DNA of 43,596 bases from Desulfovibrionaceae bacterium (GTDB lineage Bacteria > Desulfobacterota > Desulfovibrionia > Desulfovibrionales > Desulfovibrionaceae), in contig JAFLSV010000016.1 in assembly GCA_022510785.1 (NCBI GenBank), positions 1 through 43,596 on the forward strand, read 5' to 3'. The position numbers and the translations under genes were made by a program. The notes below the pieces were generated by a model. It was not told the origin of the DNA, ran no database searches, and worked only from the letters and a program-made list of their open reading frames with translations. Positions 1-7,423 of this stretch are shown here, piece by piece (position 1 is the first letter of the stretch; every line of letters begins with the position of its first letter).

Positions 1-438
1 GACCTGCTCTGCATCACCAGCATTGATCGCCTGGGCAGAAACTATGAGGAAATTCTGGAGCAATGGCGCGTGCTGACCAGAGAAAAGCGCGTGGACATCC
101 TTGTTCTGGACATGCCCCTGCTGGACACCAGATGGGACAAGAACCTGCTCGGCACCTTCATTGCCGACCTTGTGCTTCAGGTACTTTCCTTTGTGGCCCA
201 GAGCGAACGGGAAAATATTCGCAGCAGGCAGGCGGAAGGCATTGCCGCCGCCAAACGGCGCGGAGTGCGCTTTGGACGCGAGACCAAGCCGCTGCCCGAC
301 AACTTTTTGGAAAATTGCGCGCTCTGGCGGGCGGGTCGTATTTCTGGCCTGGAGGCCGCCCGACGATGCCGGATGCCCCAAAGCACTTTTTATCGAAAGG
401 CTGGAAATGTGCGGCACGCCAAGGCCAATGCCATCTAA
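1..438 (+). CDS. Serine site-specific recombinase (resolvase/invertase), 3' part only
   Basis: The frame is open from base 1, so the N-terminus, including the catalytic serine, lies outside the window. Visible are the family motif DRLGRN (about residues 9-14 of the fragment), the segment LSFVAQSERENIRSRQ, which corresponds to the long E helix, and a C-terminal helix-turn-helix (GRISGLEAARRCRMPQSTFYRK) of the kind that reads the crossover site. Enzymes of this family cut and rejoin DNA at short paired sites to invert or resolve segments. It sits at the edge of a low-GC accessory stretch, so it may have moved or rearranged these genes. Whether it is intact cannot be judged here. Family assignment is firm; resolvase versus invertase is open. 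Confidence 0.88.
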   Translation, partial: DLLCITSIDRLGRNYEEILEQWRVLTREKRVDILVLDMPLLDTRWDKNLLGTFIADLVLQVLSFVAQSERENIRSRQAEGIAAAKRRGVRFGRETKPLPDNFLENCALWRAGRISGLEAARRCRMPQSTFYRKAGNVRHAKANAI

Positions 439-603
439 CAAGGTGTACTTTTTGGGGAAATCAGTTTTTTCTCTGTTTAGGTAAAAAAAAACTCCCTGTC
501 AAACCCCATTGGACAACAATTTTGCCGCCTGCTCCTCCTTCTATCAAAGTACAGTTTTTGGGAAAAGGAAATTTGAGGAAAATTAAGACACAGGGAGACA
601 ACC

Positions 604-1170
604 ATGTCGGACTGCAAGTTTTCTGTCGATGAACTATTTGAAATAATTGAATTCTTAGCAAAAGAGAATAATTCTTCGCCAGAAGAATTTATACATGAAA
701 TTAAGAAAAAAATTAATAAGCACTATATTGAAGTATCCAAGCCTTCGCAATATACTCAAAGGCATATAAATCCTCAGTTTTCATTGGAAAAATTAAGTAA
801 ATTGGAAATGTCAGAGTTATCGAAAACTAAACCATCTGCTATAATTATAAATAAAAATAAGATAGAAGTAAATTCATGGACAGATGCTACAATTAATTTT
901 GTGAAAATCCTTATTATTAATGGTGACATTAAACAAGAAGATTTGCCATTTTATCTCGATGACAAGCAAAAAACAATATATATAGATTCCATAGATAATA
1001 AACAATTGAATGGAAAAGATGGAGGATTTAGGGAAGTCGATGAAGGATTTTATGTCAATATAAGATATAATGCAAAGTACCATATATTAAATATAATGAA
1101 AGTATTAAAAAACTTATCAATATCAGAAAAATATGAAATAAGAATTGTCATTTCTCATTTTCCTTCATAA
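604..1170 (+). CDS. Hypothetical 188-aa protein, strongly AT-rich
   Basis: The start ATG follows AGGGAGA at 592-598. The protein is rich in Lys, Ile and Asn and has no signal peptide or membrane segment. The N-terminal third is predicted helical (ELFEIIEFLAKENNSSPEEF); the last 95 residues contain NSWTDATINFVKILIINGDI, YIDS and a block ending EGFYVNIRYNAKYHILNIMK. That pattern resembles a C-terminal module I recall from small bacterial proteins of unknown role, but I cannot name the family. GC is far below that of any neighbour, which indicates recent acquisition. It lies 76 bp upstream of the KAP NTPase on the same strand and could be its partner. Function unknown. Confidence 0.75.
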   Translation: MSDCKFSVDELFEIIEFLAKENNSSPEEFIHEIKKKINKHYIEVSKPSQYTQRHINPQFSLEKLSKLEMSELSKTKPSAIIINKNKIEVNSWTDATINFVKILIINGDIKQEDLPFYLDDKQKTIYIDSIDNKQLNGKDGGFREVDEGFYVNIRYNAKYHILNIMKVLKNLSISEKYEIRIVISHFPS

Positions 1171-1246
1171 GTTTACCGATGATACCAATATAATTAAATA
1201 TTTTTTTATCCCATATTGAAGCACGTCATCATGGAGGAATTGCGCC

Positions 1247-3106
1247 ATGTCCCATATCGGCCTGTGTGATACACCGCTGGAACGCTCTGATGATGATCGT
1301 CTGGGTCTGGCCCGATACGCCAGTGCACTGGCACGTTTTGCCGAACAGTGCGAAACTCCCATCACCATAGCCCTGCAAGGCGACTGGGGCTCGGGCAAAA
1401 CCAGTCTCATGAACCTGATCCGGGAACAATTGGAAAAGAAGGAGCGTTGCGCGTGTGTCTGGTTCAATACCTGGCAATATTCCCAGTTTGGCCTTGAAAA
1501 TCAGCTGGCCGCCTCACTGATTTCCTTTTTTATCAACGCGCTTCCCGATGCCAATACGGAGGGCAAATTTCTTGCAAAAAAGGTCGATGTCAAAAAAATC
1601 GCCACCTACCTTGGCCGGCTTACCTTGGCGCTGGGTTCGGTGGGCGGACTTCCCGGCGCGATCGCCAATACAGCCGGTTCTGTCATGCTTGCTGATCAAA
1701 AAGACGAAAAGGCGGAGGGAGATCCGGCGGTCTGTATTGCCGACCTCAAGGGAAAGCTGACTGAACTTGTTGGGGAAATCACTCACAAAAATACCCGGCG
1801 AATTGTTGTCTTTATTGACGACCTGGATCGCCTTTCTCCGGCCAAGGCGGTTGAACTGCTGGAAGCCTTCAAGCTGTTCCTGGATATTCGCGGCTGCGTG
1901 TTCTTTCTCGCCTGTGACTACAAGGTCATCAATCAGGGACTCAGGGCAAAGTTTGGCGCGGAAATTGCCAGCAACAATGAAAAGAGTTTTTTTGACAAAA
2001 TCATTCAGCTTCCTTTTAAAATGCCTGTGCTTCAGTATGAAGTGGACAAATATATCGGAGATCTTTTGAAAAAAATTGATATCAAATATGATGATTCTGA
2101 TATTGAAAAATACGAGCAGCTCATCGTGAACTCCCTTGGCTTCAATCCCCGGGGTCTGAAGCGCGCCTTCAATACCCTGCTCCTGCTCAAGCAGGTTGCT
2201 GATGTGGAATACGACCCAGCTGCTCCCAATACTACGGTGAATGTGAAGCAGAATGAAAAAGACAGGTTGATCTTTGCTATTATCTGTATGCAGTTAGCTT
2301 ATGAATTTTTTTATAATTTTGTCTATAAACTTACCGCTGAGGAACTTGTTGCCTTGTTTGGCAAATTGCGGGACGTGGACAAGTCTGCCGAAGATGGTGA
2401 TATCAGTAAATTGCTCAAGGAACTCAACGATGGTGATATCGGAAAACTACTCAATGAACTGAATACAGAATATAAAAAAATGCGCTTTCAAGGCTTTATT
2501 GAAGCTCTTTTTAATGCCATGCAGCTCAAGTTTGATAATCAGGATGAGGAGTTATCCCAGGAAGAGGCACAAGTATTTTTGGATATGCTGCAATTGTCGC
2601 AGGTGACTTCCACCGAAGAGGTGCAGGATATCTGGCAGGAAAAGCAAGACCCGAAAGTGCGGGCTGTCAACACCACTGTGTGTGACAAACTCAAGGCTTT
2701 TCTGGATGAAAAGTATCCGAGACTGAAAGGGAGACTGCGCCGTCACCAGCCGCGCAAGGGCAAAAGCGATATGGCGGTTATCCTCCTGAAGCCCAGGGAA
2801 AGCCTGTCCTGGATAGGCGTTTTTTTGAGCAGAACCGGCAAGTCTCATACACCGTATTGCTTCAGCATTGATGTGGGTCTGAACAATGACAATAATAACA
2901 AAAACGGCTTTGAAATATTGCAAAATCTTCTTAAGAATCCCTGGTTTAAGGACAAACCTGTTAATTTGCAGATAAAATCGAGCGAAGATAAGGGAACCTT
3001 TGTTTCACTGTACCAGAGAAACCACTCCAAAATGGATGTGGAGGATCTATACCAGGAAATCAAACCTCTTGCCCATGGCTATTTTGATGTACTTTTGCAG
3101 ACATAG
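1247..3106 (+). CDS. KAP family P-loop NTPase
   Basis: 619 aa. The start is set by GGAGG at about 1232. Walker A is GDWGSGKT (residues 45-52), Walker B is VVFIDDLDR (187-195), and NPRGLKRAF (around 300) fits a C-terminal arginine/sensor element. FFDKIIQLPFKMP after Walker B is typical of KAP ATPases (the Kidins220/ARMS and PifA group). KAP proteins usually carry membrane helices between the two Walker motifs; here that place (about 117-150) holds only a weakly hydrophobic Gly/Ala-rich stretch. The C-terminal half is helical and contains a near-exact 12-residue tandem repeat. PifA of plasmid F, a KAP protein, excludes phage T7, so a defence role is possible but inferred from family and island context only. 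Confidence 0.9.
   Translation: MSHIGLCDTPLERSDDDRLGLARYASALARFAEQCETPITIALQGDWGSGKTSLMNLIREQLEKKERCACVWFNTWQYSQFGLENQLAASLISFFINALPDANTEGKFLAKKVDVKKIATYLGRLTLALGSVGGLPGAIANTAGSVMLADQKDEKAEGDPAVCIADLKGKLTELVGEITHKNTRRIVVFIDDLDRLSPAKAVELLEAFKLFLDIRGCVFFLACDYKVINQGLRAKFGAEIASNNEKSFFDKIIQLPFKMPVLQYEVDKYIGDLLKKIDIKYDDSDIEKYEQLIVNSLGFNPRGLKRAFNTLLLLKQVADVEYDPAAPNTTVNVKQNEKDRLIFAIICMQLAYEFFYNFVYKLTAEELVALFGKLRDVDKSAEDGDISKLLKELNDGDIGKLLNELNTEYKKMRFQGFIEALFNAMQLKFDNQDEELSQEEAQVFLDMLQLSQVTSTEEVQDIWQEKQDPKVRAVNTTVCDKLKAFLDEKYPRLKGRLRRHQPRKGKSDMAVILLKPRESLSWIGVFLSRTGKSHTPYCFSIDVGLNNDNNNKNGFEILQNLLKNPWFKDKPVNLQIKSSEDKGTFVSLYQRNHSKMDVEDLYQEIKPLAHGYFDVLLQT
2393..2464 (+). repeat. 36-bp tandem duplication inside the KAP NTPase gene
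   Basis: Two adjacent 36-bp units (2393-2428 and 2429-2464) encode DGDISKLLKELN and DGDIGKLLNELN. The copies differ at several positions, so the duplication is not brand new, and the reading frame is kept. Confidence 0.85.
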
Positions 3107-3124
3107 ATTTATAAAAAAACAATA

Positions 3125-3154
3125 TGCACATTGCTTCAGGCAAAAGTGTATAAT
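3125..3154 (+). promoter_or_regulatory. Possible sigma-70 promoter for the small repeat protein
   Basis: A consensus -10 box TATAAT lies at 3149-3154, with TGCACA at 3125-3130 as a weak -35 (18-bp spacer). It stands about 37 bp before the start codon, in the gap after the KAP gene. If used, the small gene can be expressed apart from the NTPase. Confidence 0.5.
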
Positions 3155-3190
3155 TTTGATCCACAGCAAACTTTAAACGGAGGTATCATC

Positions 3191-3520
3191 ATGGCTCAGC
3201 GCTTAAAGTGGAATGGCAGATCAATTAACGGATGGGAATGTGATGGAAGAGTGTTAAAACCCAAATCAGGTGCCACCAGCTCAAATACATGGGTGTTTGA
3301 CGGCCGAACAATTAAACCTCAGTCCGGAGCTCGTAGCGATAATACATGGGTATTTGATGGCAGGGAACTTAAGCTAAGATCGGGCGCCACCAGCAGAAAT
3401 ACCTGGGTCATTGACGGAGATAAAGTTAAACCAAAATCCGGCGCTACCAGCTCGAATACCTGGGAAGTAGGCGATGCCCCGATTTTGGCGATATTTGCGG
3501 TGGCTGTTTTGCGGATTTAG
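3191..3520 (+). CDS. Small protein of four 19-residue repeats with hydrophobic C-terminus
   Basis: 109 aa from the ATG that follows CGGAGG (3178-3183); an upstream in-frame ATG at 3131 has no ribosome site. Residues 15-90 are four units of exactly 19 aa with the pattern W.xDGR.(I/L)KP.SGA.S.NT, preceded by a degenerate partial unit (LKWNGRSING) and followed by WEVGD and an uncharged tail (PILAIFAVAVLRI). A repeated W...DG...K...G unit of this length suggests a closed beta propeller-like or flower-like fold; from memory it resembles proteins called 4-fold beta flower, a call that needs a profile search. The hydrophobic tail could insert in a membrane. It is on the same strand as the KAP gene, 84 bp downstream. 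Function unknown. Confidence 0.8.
   Translation: MAQRLKWNGRSINGWECDGRVLKPKSGATSSNTWVFDGRTIKPQSGARSDNTWVFDGRELKLRSGATSRNTWVIDGDKVKPKSGATSSNTWEVGDAPILAIFAVAVLRI
3233..3460 (+). repeat. Four in-frame 57-bp tandem repeats
   Basis: Units at 3233-3289, 3290-3346, 3347-3403 and 3404-3460 each encode a 19-residue block beginning with Trp and ending in Asn-Thr. Protein-level identity between units is high, while third codon positions differ, so selection seems to keep the amino acids. Confidence 0.9.
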
Positions 3521-3526
3521 TAATGG

Positions 3527-3568
3527 CCTGAGCACTCCCCCCCATTTTTTTTGGGGGGATTACTCAGG
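3527..3568 (+). terminator. Strong hairpin ending the island transcript
   Basis: CCTGAG (3527-3532) pairs with CTCAGG (3563-3568), and inside it a C run pairs with a G run around a loop holding eight T. It starts 6 bp after the stop of the repeat-protein gene. There is no T tail after the stem, so termination efficiency is uncertain. Confidence 0.6.
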
Positions 3569-3655
3569 CACAACTCCCAGCTTGCTTGCTTGCTCGGAAG
3601 ACACCTGGTAGTGACCTGCAATAAGAAATAATTCAGAGATGCAGAATCCGAAAAC

Positions 3656-3681
3656 GAGGCCCTCCGTTTCCGGAGGGCCTC
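3656..3681 (-). terminator. Hairpin terminator for the two small membrane-protein genes
   Basis: Perfect 11-bp inverted repeat (GAGGCCCTCCG / CGGAGGGCCTC) with a 4-nt loop. Read on the minus strand it is followed by GTTTT, and it lies 21 bp beyond the stop of the 32-aa gene. Confidence 0.7.
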
Positions 3682-3702
3682 AAAACGGTCATTGCCGCAT
3701 AG

Positions 3703-3801
3703 TTATTTCAGCCAGCCTTTCTGGGAGGCGTAGACACCACCAAGACCGATAATAACGCAGACAATGCCCACAATCCAAAGCGCGGTCATATTGATAGACA
3801 T
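3703..3801 (-). CDS. 32-aa single-span membrane protein
   Basis: Translation from ATG at 3801 gives 32 residues, nearly all one hydrophobic helix (ALWIVGIVCVIIGLGGVYA) with a short basic tail ending GWLK. AAGGAGG sits at 3811-3817, ideally placed, and a hairpin terminator follows the stop. It begins 4 bp after the stop of the 50-aa gene, so the two form an operon. The size and single span resemble small accessory subunits or holin-like peptides, but I recognise no family. Confidence 0.65.
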   Translation of the reverse strand: MSINMTALWIVGIVCVIIGLGGVYASQKGWLK

Positions 3802-3805
3802 GGTT

Positions 3806-3958
3806 TTACGCCTCCTTGCCGGTGAGATGCATGGAAAAAGCCAGGCAGACCAGCCCAAACCCGACAGCGACAAAGACGCCTTTGTCCGTCAGCACGGAGC
3901 CAACCATGAAGGCCGCGCGCATCTTTTCCAGCCAGTCGGCCAGGCGCTTTTTCCTCAT
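3806..3958 (-). CDS. 50-aa small membrane protein
   Basis: The frame opens further upstream, but GGAGG with 5-bp spacing fits the ATG at 3958 and gives MRKKRLADWLEKMRAAF followed by one predicted membrane span (GVFVAVGFGLVCLAFSM). The basic, amphipathic N-terminus would stay in the cytoplasm (positive-inside rule). It is the first gene of a two-gene unit with the 32-aa protein. No family recognised; the good ribosome sites of both genes argue that they are real. Confidence 0.6.
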   Translation of the reverse strand: MRKKRLADWLEKMRAAFMVGSVLTDKGVFVAVGFGLVCLAFSMHLTGKEA

Positions 3959-4347
3959 CCCTGCCTCCGCCTGAGAGATGACCATTCCCGTCCTGGTTGT
4001 CGAACTTTTTTGCCGGGTGTCGCCCGGCGGCCGCGCGATGGGGTACGGCGCACGCAAAGCTTCAGCAGGCACATTCCGGGCAGCCAGGACAGCTTTCAGG
4101 AGTAGGGCCGGAGTGTATCGCGGACAAATTTATGGAGTTCACATGGGCACTTGACCTTATGTGAGGGCTGATGTAGGCTTACGGATACTGTTATGGAAAA
4201 AATCCAGTGCCGTTGCTTTGGCGGTGCTGGCTGCGGTGGAGCGGACATCCACGGGCGAATCCGGGATGAATCCAAGAAAGGTTGACATCCTGCAAAAAAA
4301 AATGACTGGGGGCATTGGCAGGGGTATCAAAGAAATTTTTTATAGAA

Positions 4348-4361
4348 ATATGTATACATAT
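4348..4361. promoter_or_regulatory. 14-bp perfect palindrome, possible operator
   Basis: ATATGTATACATAT is self-complementary and is flanked by ATAGAA (4342-4347) and TTCTAT (4370-4375), a second pair of inverted arms. It sits in an AT-rich patch about 385 bp before the efflux operon. The symmetry is that of a dimeric regulator site, but no regulator gene is next to it. Confidence 0.4.
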
Positions 4362-4425
4362 AAGCATGTTCTATGAAAAATTTTAATTCCTTCATCTCCG
4401 CCAAATTTGTGCGAAAAGCACCTGC

Positions 4426-4465
4426 GAAGTCCGGAATTCGTTGAAATAAACGATTCTCGGACTTC
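4426..4465. promoter_or_regulatory. 40-bp imperfect inverted repeat, operator or hairpin
   Basis: Arms GAAGTCCG (4426-4433) and CGGACTTC (4458-4465) match perfectly; inside, TCGTT pairs with AACGA around a 6-nt loop, with a 4-nt mismatch between the two stems. It could be an operator for the pump operon or a hairpin in its leader. There is no T run after it, so a simple terminator is less likely. Confidence 0.4.
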
Positions 4466-4742
4466 ATGTGTTCCATAACGGGTCACGAGTTCCCCCCGGC
4501 CTTTTACCCAGGCACGGTGCAGGATATTCTACCGGAATCCATGGCAAAAAGGGGCACCCCCTGTGCCTGGCGCGGCCAGCGCCGGCCTCGGCTGCCGGGA
4601 CGCCCGGGACGTGACCACAAGGGCGCTGCCCGGCGAAAAAGCCAGGGCGCGCACGACTCGGCCGGGTGTGCCCGGGCACGCGGGAGGCGCGGCCCGCAAA
4701 CCCGCCGCCCGGGACAGACTGGCATACAGGAGTTCTCCTTCC

Positions 4743-6203
4743 ATGATAAAACTCATGCCGCTTCTTGCTCTTCTCGCGGCCCAGCTTCTGGCACTGACGG
4801 GGTGCAACCTGGCTCCGCAGTATCAGCGTCCGGACATGGAACTTCCCCTGACTTGGGAAGCCGCCCCGTCCGGGGCGGCCCCCGGGGCGATTCAGGCCCG
4901 ATGGTGGGAACGTTTTCACGACGAAACCCTGAACGCGCTTGTGGACGAAGCTCTGGCGCACAACAGAAGCATCGCGCAGGCCATGGCCGCCGTGCGGCAG
5001 GCCCAGGCGGCGCTGGGCGTCGCCCGCGACGCTCTGCTGCCCGTGCCCGCGGCCGAGGCCAGCGGCGTCCGCACCAGGGCCCGCGATGCCCGATCCCCCA
5101 CGGCACTCCAGCACGGCGGCACGGACACCAACGCCTTCTCGGGCACCCTGGCCGCCAGCTGGACGCTCGATTTCTGGGGCAAGTACTGGAATGCCGCGGA
5201 ATCCGCCCGCGCCTCCATGGCCGCCACGGAAGCCGCGCGCGACAATGTCATCCTGACCATTGCGGCCAGTACGGTGGAATCCTGGTTCTGGCTGAGCGCC
5301 TATACCTGGCAGGAGGAAATCGCGGAATCGGTTCTCAAAAACCGGGAAGACTCCCTGACGCTGTATCAGAACCGCTTTGACAACGGACAGATCAGTGAAT
5401 ACGACATGCTGAGCATCCGCGCCAACGTGGAAACCGCCCGCAATGCCCTGGCTTCGGCCCGCATCGCCAAAAACGCGGCCGAAACTTCCCTGGCCGTGCT
5501 TCTGGGCCGTTCCCCGGCGCAGCTTATGGAGATGAACGGGCTCAAGGCGCCTTCAGCGCTTATGACATCCCTGCCCACAACCCCGGCCCTGCCTTCGGAT
5601 CTGCCGTCCCGGCTGCTGGAACAGCGGCCCGATATCCGGCAGGCCGAAGCCCATCTTCAGGCCGCCAATTTCGATATTGGCGTGGCACGCGCCCAGTTTT
5701 TCCCCTCGTTCTCACTCACCGGTCTGCTCGGATCCGCCAGCCTGGAGCTCAATGAACTTTTGCGCGGGGTCAACATGTATTCCTCGCTTTCCGGCGGCCT
5801 CAGCCTGCCGCTGAACTTCTGGACCATCAAGCGCGGCGTGAATTCCGCCCAGGCCGCCAGGGACGCCGCCGCGGCCGCCTATGAGCTGGCCGTGCTCAAC
5901 GCTTTCAAGGACATCCGCGACGCCCTCGTGCAACAGCGGGAGTATGCCAATTCCGTGCAGGCGCTCACCAGCCAGGTGGAATACCTGAGCAGGGCCGTGG
6001 AGCACGCCCGCACCCGCTATGACAGCGGCTTCGCCTCCTATCTGGATCTGCTGACCAGCGAAAACAGCCTGTTCACCGCCCAGCAAAGCCTGGCCGTCGC
6101 CCATGCCCAGCATCTGGTGAGCATTGCCGAAGTCTGCATGGCCCTCGGCGGGGGCTGGCCGGAAGAGCAGGATCGGTCAGAACAGCCGGAACACCAAAAA
6201 TAA
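4743..6203 (+). CDS. Outer membrane efflux lipoprotein (OprM/NodT type), RND pump
   Basis: 486 aa. The start was chosen at the ATG after AGGAG because it opens a lipoprotein signal with lipobox LTGC (Cys21); the frame extends 60 codons upstream without features. The mature start NLAPQYQRPDMELPLTW and the repeated helical blocks with AQFFPSFSLTG and RYDSGFASYLDLL are hallmarks of the TolC-like outer membrane factor family. It forms the trimeric channel that completes the pump encoded by the next two genes. 47 bp separate it from the adaptor gene. Here the channel gene is first in the operon, whereas adaptor-first order is more common. Confidence 0.95.
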   Translation: MIKLMPLLALLAAQLLALTGCNLAPQYQRPDMELPLTWEAAPSGAAPGAIQARWWERFHDETLNALVDEALAHNRSIAQAMAAVRQAQAALGVARDALLPVPAAEASGVRTRARDARSPTALQHGGTDTNAFSGTLAASWTLDFWGKYWNAAESARASMAATEAARDNVILTIAASTVESWFWLSAYTWQEEIAESVLKNREDSLTLYQNRFDNGQISEYDMLSIRANVETARNALASARIAKNAAETSLAVLLGRSPAQLMEMNGLKAPSALMTSLPTTPALPSDLPSRLLEQRPDIRQAEAHLQAANFDIGVARAQFFPSFSLTGLLGSASLELNELLRGVNMYSSLSGGLSLPLNFWTIKRGVNSAQAARDAAAAAYELAVLNAFKDIRDALVQQREYANSVQALTSQVEYLSRAVEHARTRYDSGFASYLDLLTSENSLFTAQQSLAVAHAQHLVSIAEVCMALGGGWPEEQDRSEQPEHQK

Positions 6204-6250
6204 GGGCGCCGCCCGCCGCGGATCGTTTCAGAATTGCCAAGGAGACCATC

Positions 6251-7423
6251 ATGAAACACGGGGTCATGAAACATAGATTCGCGCCGCTTGTGCTGGCGCT
6301 TCCTCTTGTGCTCGCCGGCTGCGACGGCGGCAGGGACAACGCGCCGGCGCGCATGGCGGGCCGGACGCTGCAGGTTACCGCCGTGGAACTGACCCCCCGA
6401 ACCGTGGAAATCGAGCGCGAGCTGACCGGGCGCACCAGCGCCTACCGCTGGGCGGAAGTGCGCCCGGAAGTGAGCGGCATTCTCAAGGAACTCTGCTTTA
6501 CCGAAGGCGCGCAGGTCAAGGAGGGCGACGTGCTCTACCGCATTGAGCCGGACACCTACCAGGCCGCCCTGCACAGGGCCCGCGCCGATCTGGCCAGTGC
6601 CGAGGCCAACCTGAAGGTGACCCGCCTGCGCGAGAGCCGCACGGCGGATATGCTGCGCACCAAATCCGTGAGCCAGCAGGATTACGACGATGTCAAGGCC
6701 GCGCTGCAGCAGGCGGAAGCCACCGTGCAGTCCTGCAAGGCCGCCGTGGAAGCGGCGGAAATCAACTACCGCCGCACCGAGGTGCGCGCCCCCATCAGCG
6801 GCCGCATCACCATCAGCAATTTCACGGTGGGCGCGCTGCTCACCGCCAACCAGGTTTCGCCGCTGGCCACCATTTACCAGACGGATCCCATGTATGTGGA
6901 GCTCTCCCAGGCGTCCGACGATCTTTATACCCTGAAGAAACAGTTCGGCGAGGAGGACGATCCTTCCGCCATCACGGCCACGCTGACCATGCCTGACGGC
7001 AGTTCCTATGCCTCGGTGGGCCACCTGAATTTCACGGGGGTGGATGTCAACCGGAACACCAACACCATCATCCTGCGCGCCGAGTTCCCCAACGAGCGGG
7101 GCGAACTGCTCCCCGGCCTTTTTGTCAACGCCAGGGTGATCATGGGGCGGGATACGCGGGCCATTCTGGTGCCCCAGCAGGCCGTGCTGCGCGACCTCAA
7201 GGGCAACCCCTACGTCTACCTGATTAAGGGCGGCAAGGCCGAACGCCGCTCTATCACGCTCAGCCGCGCCATCGGCACGGACTGGCATGTGATCGGCGGC
7301 CTGGAACTGGGCGAAAGGGTCATCCTCAACGGCGTCAACAACGTCCGGGCCGGCATGGATGTGCAGGAAGTGCCGCTTGCCGGGGCCGAACAGGCAGCTC
7401 CATCCGCCGGAGGCGAGCTCTGA
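6251..7423 (+). CDS. RND efflux periplasmic adaptor (AcrA/MexA type)
   Basis: 390 aa. GGAGA (6241-6245) precedes the ATG. A lipobox LAGC (Cys24) makes it an inner-membrane-anchored lipoprotein. The barrel-sandwich/lipoyl halves (RWAEVRPEVSGILKEL and YRRTEVRAPISGRI) flank the coiled-coil hairpin with many Ala/Glu/Arg; the C-terminal beta domains include LPGLFVNARV and VIGGLELGERVILNGV. It bridges pump and channel in the periplasm. Its stop overlaps the start of the permease gene by one base, indicating translational coupling. Confidence 0.96.
   Translation: MKHGVMKHRFAPLVLALPLVLAGCDGGRDNAPARMAGRTLQVTAVELTPRTVEIERELTGRTSAYRWAEVRPEVSGILKELCFTEGAQVKEGDVLYRIEPDTYQAALHRARADLASAEANLKVTRLRESRTADMLRTKSVSQQDYDDVKAALQQAEATVQSCKAAVEAAEINYRRTEVRAPISGRITISNFTVGALLTANQVSPLATIYQTDPMYVELSQASDDLYTLKKQFGEEDDPSAITATLTMPDGSSYASVGHLNFTGVDVNRNTNTIILRAEFPNERGELLPGLFVNARVIMGRDTRAILVPQQAVLRDLKGNPYVYLIKGGKAERRSITLSRAIGTDWHVIGGLELGERVILNGVNNVRAGMDVQEVPLAGAEQAAPSAGGEL

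Larger units (their letters stand above)
3959..4742. other. 784-bp stretch without a convincing gene, upstream of the efflux operon
   Basis: Open frames here lack ribosome sites or family features. The stretch holds a 14-bp palindrome (4348-4361) and a long imperfect inverted repeat (4426-4465), listed separately. It must contain the promoters of both the small membrane-protein pair (minus) and the RND operon (plus). TTGACC at 4151-4156 and TTGACA at 4282-4287 are possible -35 boxes, without a good -10 partner for the second. The part from 4500 to 4742 is GC-rich and may be untranslated leader. Confidence 0.5.

Noticed and set aside
1326..1338. TGGCACGTTTTGCC resembling a sigma-54 promoter
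   Set aside because: The spacing between GG and GC is too short, and it lies inside the KAP coding sequence.
3587..3595. Short CTTG tandem repeat
   Set aside because: Only three units, not in or next to a gene start; too short to argue phase variation.
4161..4376. 71-codon plus-strand frame before the efflux operon
   Set aside because: GTG start without a ribosome site and no recognisable feature; it spans the 14-bp palindrome.
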